Shown here: piece by piece, positions 55,862 through 62,653 of the stretch
How positions within the stretch are numbered: the stretch's first letter is position 1
Layout of the letters: the number at the start of each line of letters is the position of its first letter
The notes under the pieces: generated by a model
What the model saw: the letters and a program-made list of their open reading frames with translations, nothing else
The model's database searches: none
What the model was told of the DNA's origin: nothing
Assembly: GCF_000226295.1 (NCBI RefSeq)
Contig: NC_016024.1
Location: 107,501 to 171,500, forward strand
Direction of reading: 5' to 3'
DNA length: 64,000 nucleotides
Source of the DNA: Chloracidobacterium thermophilum B
GTDB lineage: Bacteria; Acidobacteriota; Blastocatellia; Chloracidobacteriales; Chloracidobacteriaceae
Program-made: the position numbers and the translations under genes

Positions 55862-57115
55862 ATGGAATCCTTCTTTGAGCGACAGGAACGACTAAGCTGG
55901 TGGCGGCAGGATGTCCTGCGGGCGGCACGCATTATGGTGGTTGGGGCTGGTGCTCTGGGCAACGAGACCCTCAAAAACCTGGCCCTCCTTGGGGTGCGAT
56001 GGATGCTGGTCGTTGACCAGGATGACATCGCCCCTTCCAACCTCAGTCGTACCGTCTTGTTTCAGCCTTCCGACATTGGTCGCCGCAAGGCAAAGGTCGC
56101 TGCTGAGCGGACACAAGCCCTCTGCCGTGATAACGGAGGAACGGTCCGCCCACTGGATGCCGACCTGGTGTGGGACATTGGCCTGGGGGTCTTTCGGCGG
56201 GTGGATGTGATTTTGGGCTGTGTGGATAACGACGAAGCGCGCTTGGCCATCAATCGCGCCGCGCGCGCCGTGGGCATTCCCTGGATCAATGCCGGCATGC
56301 ATGAACTGACCGGCAGTGTCACCTCCTTTTCAGGTGAGGCCGGAGCCTGTTTTGAATGTGCTGTGACCCCGGATCAGGTCGCTGATGCACAATCACGGTA
56401 TGATTCATGCGAGCAGGTGCGCCGGCGCTACCTCGTGGAAGAACGTTTGCCGACCATCCAGGTGACATCCGCACTGACTTCTGCTCTCCAGGTGCAGGAG
56501 GCGCTCAAGGTTTTGCACAGGGAGCCGGTGAACTTCGGTGTGCGGTACGTGTACAATGGACTCACCCACGGTTTTCACGCGATTCAGTTGCCTTATGACC
56601 CGCACTGTCTGGCGCATGGTCGGCTTGGCTCAGTTGTCGAACTGCCGATTGGCGCCGATGCTTCACTGAGACAGACGCTTGATGTTCTTGAAGCGCATTT
56701 CGGTCACGGTGTGACCGTTCACCTCGACCGGCGTTACATCCGCCGCATTGGGTGCCGTCGGTGTGGACGGCCGCTGCTGGTTCAGCGTCCGGCGCATCGG
56801 ATCTACGATGACGAGTTGGTTTGCGCTGACTGTCCAAGCCCTGGTGATTTTGCTATAAGTGAAGCCATGCCACAGGTGGCCACCGCAGACAGTTACATTG
56901 AGATTGTGACCTGTTTTACAGGTGATACCTTTGGGGGAGTCCCCATGACAGATGAGGATGAAAGGCGTACGTTGCGTCAACTGGGAATCCCTCCCCTGCA
57001 CATTCTGACAGTCGAAGACCGGTGTGGGCGGCGTTGGTCATGCGAGTTGACCGGTGACGTGGCAACGGTCTTGGGAGACTGGGGAGTAGAAACCTTGACC
57101 TCCTCACGTGGATAA
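55862..57115 (+). CDS. E1-like (ThiF/MoeB-type) activating enzyme with C-terminal zinc ribbon
   Basis: The 417-residue protein starts RQERLSWWRQDVL and has the adenylation core: VVGAGALGNETLKNLALLG (about 26-44), VVDQDDIAPSNLSRTVLF (Asp52, Arg63), Lys76 and LGCVDNDEARLAIN. A CFEC pair (163/166) and Cys183 (YDSCEQ), ahead of LPTIQVTSALTSALQVQEALKVL, are candidate zinc and thioester sites. Unlike ThiF or MoeB it continues for ~170 residues, with a C298-C301...C321-C324 zinc ribbon and a further domain I do not recognise. Such enzymes adenylate the C-terminal Gly of ubiquitin-like proteins. A ubiquitin-like gene lies 550 bp downstream. ATG 55862 was chosen by the E1 N-terminus; the upstream open frame overlaps the terminator. 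Molybdopterin or thiamine genes are absent nearby. Confidence 0.82.
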   Translation: MESFFERQERLSWWRQDVLRAARIMVVGAGALGNETLKNLALLGVRWMLVVDQDDIAPSNLSRTVLFQPSDIGRRKAKVAAERTQALCRDNGGTVRPLDADLVWDIGLGVFRRVDVILGCVDNDEARLAINRAARAVGIPWINAGMHELTGSVTSFSGEAGACFECAVTPDQVADAQSRYDSCEQVRRRYLVEERLPTIQVTSALTSALQVQEALKVLHREPVNFGVRYVYNGLTHGFHAIQLPYDPHCLAHGRLGSVVELPIGADASLRQTLDVLEAHFGHGVTVHLDRRYIRRIGCRRCGRPLLVQRPAHRIYDDELVCADCPSPGDFAISEAMPQVATADSYIEIVTCFTGDTFGGVPMTDEDERRTLRQLGIPPLHILTVEDRCGRRWSCELTGDVATVLGDWGVETLTSSRG

Positions 57116-57124
57116 CCGGTTTTG

Positions 57125-57141
57125 GACGCAGGTCTTGCGTC
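57125..57141 (+). terminator. Small hairpin after the E1-like gene
   Basis: GACGCA-GGTCT-TGCGTC forms a 6-bp stem just after the stop codon, followed by TCTAACTT. It is weak as a terminator. The 57116-57277 gap otherwise shows no feature, so the next two genes may still be co-transcribed with the E1-like gene. Confidence 0.3.
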
Positions 57142-57277
57142 TCTAACTTGGACGGATTTCCCTGAAGCGCGGCGTGTGAGCCTAAGCATGGTGGGCGATG
57201 GCTTCAGGACCTCTCAGCTTTCAACTTCGGCAGCACACACTCAGGTAGTTTCTTGCCCGTGAAAGGACACGTGCCGT

Positions 57278-57601
57278 ATGGAGGGGGTCATCGTCTTGGG
57301 TTTGCTTCTGTTCGTAATGATTATCATCGTGTCCTGTGGCTTTGAGTTCTATGAACTCTACCAAGTACGGCGTGACCTTGAAGAAGGAAGCCGCTCCGGG
57401 AATCATATTTTGTTTCCACGGCATCATTACGCCGAACTGCACCGGCGGAACTACTATACCCCCCCTTTGCCCGGAGGCGCTGAGCGTACCTTTCGTGTCA
57501 AGCGGAAAGAACAACCAGTGCGCTGCGAAGTCTGCCACCAGGACGATTGCTTCGAGGTACGAACCGGTTACTGCACACGCTGCAACTATTACACCCTGTA
57601 G
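57278..57601 (+). CDS. Small membrane-anchored zinc-ribbon protein, unknown family
   Basis: The 107-residue protein has one N-terminal membrane segment (residues 4-20). A short charged region follows, then a C-terminal zinc-ribbon-like pair C83-x2-C86 ... C99-x2-C102 with an extra Cys91. I do not recognise the family. ATG has GAAAGGA ten bases upstream. It sits between the E1-like and ubiquitin-like genes on the same strand; 57 bp separate it from the latter. It might be a membrane target, adaptor or RING-like factor of the same system, but only position suggests this. Confidence 0.65.
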   Translation: MEGVIVLGLLLFVMIIIVSCGFEFYELYQVRRDLEEGSRSGNHILFPRHHYAELHRRNYYTPPLPGGAERTFRVKRKEQPVRCEVCHQDDCFEVRTGYCTRCNYYTL

Positions 57602-57658
57602 TTGGAAGTCCCTTTCTTGCACCACGGGGCTGACATCAGAAGTCGAGGTCGTTTGCCA

Positions 57659-57952
57659 ATGTCCGACGTTGACATCACTTTTCGCAATGAAAACAACGGG
57701 AAAGAGGTAGAAGTTACGGTTTCTGATGACATGACGGCAGATGCCATCCTGCGAAACCTCGTTGAAGCAGGTGTCATCCCGAATGTGCCGGGAACGACCC
57801 TCGTGTTTCGCAACATGCAACTGCGTCCCAATCAGACCCTGGCTCAGGCTGGGGTTGTTTCCGGGGACACCATTGGGATTTTTCTCAATACTCGCGGTGG
57901 GCGGCAGCCGTTGAACTCAGGCAACCGGATAGTGGTTGGTTACTGCTCATGA
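57659..57952 (+). CDS. Ubiquitin-like beta-grasp protein with internal RGG and C-terminal tail
   Basis: The 97-residue protein reads as a ubiquitin/YukD-like beta-grasp fold: DITFRNENNGKEVEVTVSDD, the helix TADAILRNLVEAG, and LVFRNMQLRPNQTLAQAGV. From LVF to RGG (residues 48-81) it is the same length as human ubiquitin from LIF to its terminal RGG. Shared positions include L, F, QL, TL and RGG. A 16-residue tail follows Gly81. Ubiquitin-like precursors need such tails cleaved to expose Gly-Gly. ATG 57659 was chosen because the fold begins there; GAGGTC lies upstream. Its stop overlaps that of the convergent DICT gene by 6 bp. Fold assignment is good; conjugation is inferred. Confidence 0.78.
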   Translation: MSDVDITFRNENNGKEVEVTVSDDMTADAILRNLVEAGVIPNVPGTTLVFRNMQLRPNQTLAQAGVVSGDTIGIFLNTRGGRQPLNSGNRIVVGYCS

Positions 57953-58549
57953 AATGCCCACCGTGTCGGTTTGGGGGAGAATACGCAGTTCCGGCCGGGC
58001 GTAGTGGGCTTGGATGCTACTGCGGATGGTATCTATGTACTCGTCCCGGTAAGTCCAGAACCCTTCAAACCGACGCTTTCCTCCAGGATACCCGTTTTTG
58101 ACGGACGCCGCCGATTGTGGCTCTGGCAGGCGACACTCGCGGGCAAACAGGGCAATCCGGAAGCGGGTGTCGTCACTGAGAACAATCCAGTAGTCCCGAC
58201 ATGCGGCATCGGCCGGGCGGAAAAACTGAAGGTTCTCAGCAATGAACGGGGGGGCAATGTCTGGTTCACCAATGATCCAGACTTGTTGTGAAGTGCGGGC
58301 AATCGCCGCATAGCGTTCCTGCTGGGGCAGAAACAGTGAAAGTTTCTGGAAGGAGGCAACGAAGAGTCCAGAGAGCCGTTTCTCGATGAAGCGGTCCTCA
58401 ATGTAGTGTGAAATGCTCAACATCAGGGAAAAGTTGAGCGTGCGGAACGTATCGGTCTCCGTGACGGGCAGCCCGCCACCGTTGCGCTCGGCGCGTGCGT
58501 CGAGGTGATGCACAATGTCTTCAAACGTTTTGACGATGGGTGCCGACAT
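57947..58549 (-). CDS. DICT-domain sensory protein
   Basis: The 200-residue protein resembles the DICT domain, found with diguanylate cyclases and two-component proteins and common in Cyanobacteria. Pieces are FSLMLSISHYIEDRFIEKR, LFVASFQKLSLFLPQQERYAAIA, VWIIGEPD and the late FEGFWTYRDEYIDTIRS. It is a stand-alone sensory domain with no output domain. ATG 58549 was chosen because GGGAG lies seven bases upstream; the earlier frame covers the promoter region. Twin palindromic sites lie about 100-170 bp upstream. Confidence 0.72.
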   Translation of the reverse strand: MSAPIVKTFEDIVHHLDARAERNGGGLPVTETDTFRTLNFSLMLSISHYIEDRFIEKRLSGLFVASFQKLSLFLPQQERYAAIARTSQQVWIIGEPDIAPPFIAENLQFFRPADAACRDYWIVLSDDTRFRIALFARECRLPEPQSAASVKNGYPGGKRRFEGFWTYRDEYIDTIRSSIQAHYARPELRILPQTDTVGIS

Positions 58550-58645
58550 GGCGAAACTCCCGTGGCAACCGCGCCCCATCGGCGACCGGCGGGAATGGGC
58601 TGCCGGGGACATGGCTCGTTGGTCGTGATGGTGTCTCCAACGGCT

Positions 58646-58717
58646 AAGTGTATTTTCATACACTTTTGGATGGGATACAACCCATGTTCCGCGAAAAAGT
58701 GTACTTTTTTTCACTTT
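58646..58717. promoter_or_regulatory. Pair of related 21-bp palindromic sites upstream of the DICT gene
   Basis: Site 1 (58646-58666) contains AAGTGTAT-TTTC-ATACACTT, a perfect 8-bp inverted repeat. Site 2 (58697-58717) reads AAGTGTACTTTTTTTCACTT plus one T and matches site 1 at about 16 of 21 positions. Their starts are 51 bp apart, close to five helical turns. This arrangement suits two dimers of a transcription factor controlling the DICT gene or its divergent neighbour. Confidence 0.55.
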
Positions 58718-58772
58718 GCCGGGAAGCGAGTGGCCTGAGGAGGGGGCGCTGTCGAGAAGATCAACGAAGAGC

Positions 58773-58802
58773 TTGACAAACCGCCTTTGGCCTGTTTAGC
58801 CT
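58773..58802 (+). promoter_or_regulatory. Candidate promoter of tRNA-Gly
   Basis: TTGACA (58773-58778) and TAGCCT (58797-58802) are separated by 18 bp. The tRNA starts 25 bp further on. The CTTGACA context recurs in the other promoters listed. Confidence 0.55.
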
Positions 58803-58826
58803 GTGTGACGCTTGGCAGGTAGGTTT

Positions 58827-58901
<75 letters not shown>

Positions 58902-58912
58902 GACAATCCGAC

Positions 58913-58950
58913 AAAAAGACGACGGCAGCCTTTTGGCGCGTCGTCTTTTT
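58913..58950 (+). terminator. Intrinsic terminator after tRNA-Gly
   Basis: AAAAAGACGAC pairs with GTCGTCTTTTT (11 bp) around a 16-nt loop that itself can pair (GCC-TTTT-GGC). The 3' arm ends in the T-run. It is symmetrical enough to work in both directions. Confidence 0.9.
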
Positions 58951-58971
58951 GTTTATGATGTCCGGGATAGC

Positions 58972-59001
58972 TTGACACCGCTTATGTGAAAGTTGTAGAG
59001 T
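58972..59001 (+). promoter_or_regulatory. Candidate rpsA promoter
   Basis: TTGACA (58972-58977), an 18-bp spacer and TAGAGT (58996-59001), flanked by AGCTTGACAC and TAGAGTTGCA. The same flanks occur ahead of cas3. It lies 47 bp before the rpsA ATG. Confidence 0.65.
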
Positions 59002-59047
59002 TGCAAGCTTCCACGAGCACAATTTTAAAAAAGAGATTTCCGAACCC

Positions 59048-60865
59048 ATGGCAGACAATGTACAGCCGTCCGGTCCTGAAGGCGTGACGATTAAACCGTT
59101 ACGCCCGCCGGTCGTTACTTCATCGCCAGCGCCAGAAGAGGCTGCCCCGGAAGTTGAGGCGACAGCAACGTCGGGGATGGAAGCGTCTGAGGATACCGAC
59201 TTTGCATCTATGCTCGACAACTACGAGCAAACGTCCACTTCGGTTTCACCGGGGGACATCGTGGTTGGGCAGGTCGTCTCGATTACAGAGCGCGGGGTTG
59301 TTGTTGATATTGGCTTCAAATCAGAAGGGCTGGTGCCAAAAGAGGAGTTTACCGGACCGGATGGTGAATTGACCGTGGCGCGAGGGGCTTCGGTCGAGGT
59401 CATGGTCAAGCAGATTGAAGGCGGAGACGGCTACGTCGAGCTTTCGTATGCCGACGCCCGGCGGCATCACCTCTGGGAAGTCATTGAAAAAGCCTTTACG
59501 GAAAACCAGACCGTCACAGGAAAGATCACGGAGCGTACCAAAGGGGGGCTTCAAGTTGACTTGGGGGGCATAAAAGCCTTTTTACCGGGAAGCCAGGCTG
59601 ATATTCGTCCGCTCCGCAACCTGGATGCCCTTATCGGGCGTGAGATGACCTTCCGCATTCTCAAGCTCAACAAGAAGCGCAACAACATTGTCCTGTCGCG
59701 CAAGGTTCTGCTCGAAGAGGAGATGACGGCTCGAAAGGCAGAAACCCTGCGGATGCTTGATGAAAACGTCATCGTCTCCGGGCAGGTCAAAAACCTGACA
59801 GATTATGGTGCGTTCATTGACCTTGGGGGAATTGACGGGCTGCTGCACGTGACGGACATGTCATGGGGACGGCTTCCGAAGCCGTCCGATATGTTTAACA
59901 TCGGTGACACTATTCAGGTCAAGGTGCTCAAGTTCGACCGCGAGCGGGAGCGGGTCAGCCTTGGTTACAAGCAATTGCTTCCCGATCCGTGGGATACAGT
60001 GACAGAGCGGTATCGGAAAAACGACATTGTCAAAGGGCGGGTTGTCTCGGTCACAGACTATGGCGCATTTGTCGAACTTGAGGAGGGGGTTGAAGGGCTG
60101 GTTCACGTTTCCGAAATGACGTGGTCCAAGCGCATCAAGCATCCTTCCAAGCTGGTCTCGGTTGGTGACGAGGTCGAAGCCATGATTTTGGAAGTTGACC
60201 CAGCCAATCGCCGCATCAGCCTGGGGATGAAGCAAATCCAACCCAATCCCTGGGATTCGGTGGCGCAGCGGTATTCGGTGGGTTCACGGGTCAGTGGCAA
60301 GGTGCGGAACCTGACCGACTTCGGGGCTTTCGTGGAAATCGAGGATGGTATTGACGGCCTCATTCACGTCTCCGATCTGTCCTGGACGAAGCGCGTCAAG
60401 CACCCTTCCGACGTGTTGAAGAAAGGGCAGTCCGTCGAGGCTATCATCACCAACATTGACACGGCAAACCGACGCCTGAGCCTGTCCATCAAGGACCTTG
60501 AACCCAACGCCTGGGAGCGCTTCTTCCAGAGCCATCGGGTGGGCGATGTCGTGACGGGCAAGGTGGTGCGTCTGGCGGGCTTTGGGGTCTTCGTCGAACT
60601 CGAAGAGGGCATTGAGGGCCTGTGCCACATTTCTGAACTTTCCGACCAACGTGTTGACCGGCCTGAATCGGTTGTTTCGGTTGGACAGGTCTTGCCCTTC
60701 AAAATCCTCAAGCTGGATGAGTCCAACCGCAAGATTGGCCTGTCGGCGCGTGCGGTAGGCAAGGAAAATGACCCCGAGGATGTCAGCAACTACCTCAACA
60801 ACGAAAGCATGACCAGCCTGGGTGAAGTGGCCCGTTTCCTACGTGGTGACAAGGAATCACGTTAG
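59048..60865 (+). CDS. rpsA: 30S ribosomal protein S1
   Basis: The 605-residue protein has an acidic, Pro/Ala-rich N-terminus (~60 residues) and six S1 RNA-binding repeats. The repeats begin at GDIVVGQV, NQTVTGKI, NVIVSGQV, NDIVKGRV, GSRVSGKV and GDVVTGKV. It unwinds and docks mRNA on the 30S subunit. The Shine-Dalgarno ahead of ATG is weak (AAAGAGAT), as often seen for rpsA, whose translation may depend on S1 itself. Confidence 0.95.
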   Translation: MADNVQPSGPEGVTIKPLRPPVVTSSPAPEEAAPEVEATATSGMEASEDTDFASMLDNYEQTSTSVSPGDIVVGQVVSITERGVVVDIGFKSEGLVPKEEFTGPDGELTVARGASVEVMVKQIEGGDGYVELSYADARRHHLWEVIEKAFTENQTVTGKITERTKGGLQVDLGGIKAFLPGSQADIRPLRNLDALIGREMTFRILKLNKKRNNIVLSRKVLLEEEMTARKAETLRMLDENVIVSGQVKNLTDYGAFIDLGGIDGLLHVTDMSWGRLPKPSDMFNIGDTIQVKVLKFDRERERVSLGYKQLLPDPWDTVTERYRKNDIVKGRVVSVTDYGAFVELEEGVEGLVHVSEMTWSKRIKHPSKLVSVGDEVEAMILEVDPANRRISLGMKQIQPNPWDSVAQRYSVGSRVSGKVRNLTDFGAFVEIEDGIDGLIHVSDLSWTKRVKHPSDVLKKGQSVEAIITNIDTANRRLSLSIKDLEPNAWERFFQSHRVGDVVTGKVVRLAGFGVFVELEEGIEGLCHISELSDQRVDRPESVVSVGQVLPFKILKLDESNRKIGLSARAVGKENDPEDVSNYLNNESMTSLGEVARFLRGDKESR

Positions 60866-61030
60866 TCAGGGCTGTGAGTCAGGCCCGTGAGTCAGGTACG
60901 TACTGCGAGCCAGCAGTCCGCATTTCTTTGGGTCGGGTGAAGTTCTGGGGTCGGTTGGTACTGCCTGTTGAATGACGTCATTTGAAGGCGTCACCTTACC
61001 GCCACCCATCATCTGCTCTGGTGTATCGGC

Positions 61031-62272
61031 ATGGGAAAGCACCGGGTTCTGATCTTGGGAGGCGGGTTTGGCGGACTCTACACCGCGCGGGCGCTGAGCG
61101 CCCTGGGCGTAACCCAAACGGCAGAAGTTACCCTCGTCAGCCGTACTCCGACCTTTCTTTTCCTTCCACTGTTGTATGAAATCCTGACCGATGAGGTGGC
61201 TGACTGGCATATTGCGCCACCTTTTGAGGAAGTGTTGCCACGGAACTGCCGGTTTGTCTGTGGGGAAGTACTCGGCGGCGAATTTCAGCCACGTCGGTAT
61301 GGCGTCCGCGTCCGCTGTGCCGACGGAGAGCAGACCCTTGAGGCAGACACCCTTGTACTGGCACTGGGCAGCGTAGCCGACGACTTTGGCCTGCCGGGCG
61401 TCAAGGCGCACACCCGTCCCTTTCGCTCCCTGGCGGATGCCCATGCTCTGAAAAGGTCACTGGTGGAGGCGGTGCAGCACGCGGCTGCTGTGCCACGGGA
61501 AACCGTCTCACTGGTCGTCATCGGGGCTGGCCCGAGTGGCGTCGAACTGGCGGCCGTGGCGGCTGACAGGCTTCAGTCCGAACTCCGTCAGGCCGGGCTG
61601 CCGCCAACCCGGGCGCATCTGCATCTTGTGGATCGCCTGCCTGAAATCCTGCCCCAGTATGCCTCTGCCCTGCGCCATCTGGCGCACCGTGAGTTGGCGC
61701 GCCGCCACATCAAGCTGCACTTGGGCGTTGGGGTTGCCTCCTGCTCGTCCGCTGGCGTGGAGCTGGAAGACGGCACACACATTGCCGCCAGGACCATCGT
61801 GTGGACGGCCGGCAGTCGTCCGGCACCGGTACTGGCGGAGTTTCCTTTTGTCCGTGACCGACGCGGGCGGATTCCGGTCAGCCGTACGCTCGAAGTTCCC
61901 GGTTTTCCAGGTGTGTATGCTTTGGGTGACATTGCCGCCAGCGTCGCAGCGCCGGCAACGGCCCAGGTCGCGGTACGGCAGGCGTTGGTCGTGGCACACA
62001 ACATTGCCGCGGCGCAGCAGGGGGCGGCTTTGCGGGAGTACCACTACGAACCGCTGGGTGAAATGATGACCCTGGGGCGTGGCTGTGCGGCGGCCAACAT
62101 CCTTGGTGTGGTGTTCAATGGTGTGGCTGGGTATCTCACGCGCCGTTTGGTGTACCTGCTGGCTATGCCAGAGCCGTGGCATGCCGCGCGGGTTGGCCTG
62201 AGCTGGCTAGGGCAGTCGCTGGAAGAAACCTGGCAGGCATGGTCAGCGCCGGTGCCCACATCGGCTTCCTGA
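61031..62272 (+). CDS. Type II NADH dehydrogenase-like FAD-dependent oxidoreductase
   Basis: The 413-residue protein has two Rossmann motifs: FAD-binding VLILGGGFGGLYTARAL at the start and NAD-binding VVIGAGPSGVELAAVAADRL near residue 165. VYALGDIAA (FAD-contact) lies near residue 297. The TPTFLFLPLLYEILTDEV stretch and overall pattern match NDH-2, a non-proton-pumping quinone reductase on the membrane face, or the related demethylphylloquinone reductase NdbB. The C-terminal 60 residues probably form the membrane-binding helix. The 165-bp gap after rpsA has two GTGAGTCAGG direct repeats and no gene. Confidence 0.87.
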   Translation: MGKHRVLILGGGFGGLYTARALSALGVTQTAEVTLVSRTPTFLFLPLLYEILTDEVADWHIAPPFEEVLPRNCRFVCGEVLGGEFQPRRYGVRVRCADGEQTLEADTLVLALGSVADDFGLPGVKAHTRPFRSLADAHALKRSLVEAVQHAAAVPRETVSLVVIGAGPSGVELAAVAADRLQSELRQAGLPPTRAHLHLVDRLPEILPQYASALRHLAHRELARRHIKLHLGVGVASCSSAGVELEDGTHIAARTIVWTAGSRPAPVLAEFPFVRDRRGRIPVSRTLEVPGFPGVYALGDIAASVAAPATAQVAVRQALVVAHNIAAAQQGAALREYHYEPLGEMMTLGRGCAAANILGVVFNGVAGYLTRRLVYLLAMPEPWHAARVGLSWLGQSLEETWQAWSAPVPTSAS

Positions 62273-62290
62273 GCAGGGGCAGCACCCGGC

Positions 62291-62320
62291 TTGACAAAAA
62301 TGACTGGTGCCACCTATACA
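62291..62320 (+). promoter_or_regulatory. Promoter of tRNA-Lys
   Basis: TTGACA (62291-62296), an 18-bp spacer and TATACA (62315-62320), 25 bp before the tRNA. It is the best sigma-70-like match in the window. Confidence 0.75.
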
Positions 62321-62345
62321 ATTCGGCACACGGTTTGGCACACGT

Positions 62346-62421
<76 letters not shown>

Positions 62422-62592
62422 CACTGCCTTGTTCCCGACCTCACTGGAAGCGCGGGCTTTCCAACCGCTTCCATGGAAGCTTGGTCTTTCCTCTCGCTTC
62501 CTCTGTCAGGTAGGGTAACTCAGGAAAAGCCGGTCATCCGATAGATGCCTTGCGTGCGACGCACCTGCGCCCCATGGTAGGTCTCCCTAAGA

Positions 62593-62611
62593 TGCGGGCG
62601 GGACGCCCGCA
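62593..62611. repeat. REP-like GC-rich hairpin
   Basis: TGCGGGCG-GGA-CGCCCGCA forms an 8-bp stem with a 3-nt loop and is followed by CTCCCAGG. This kind of short palindrome is often an interspersed repeat in bacterial genomes. It occurs once here, so its repeat status cannot be tested from the window. The rest of 62422-62653 holds nothing recognisable. Confidence 0.4.
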
Positions 62612-62653
62612 CTCCCAGGAATGCCATAAGCAGGCTGGACGCTCACGCCCCCG

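Noticed and set aside
55862-57115. E1-like gene as plain moeB or thiF
   Set aside because: It is ~170 residues longer, has an added zinc ribbon, lacks molybdopterin or thiamine neighbours and sits with a ubiquitin-like gene.
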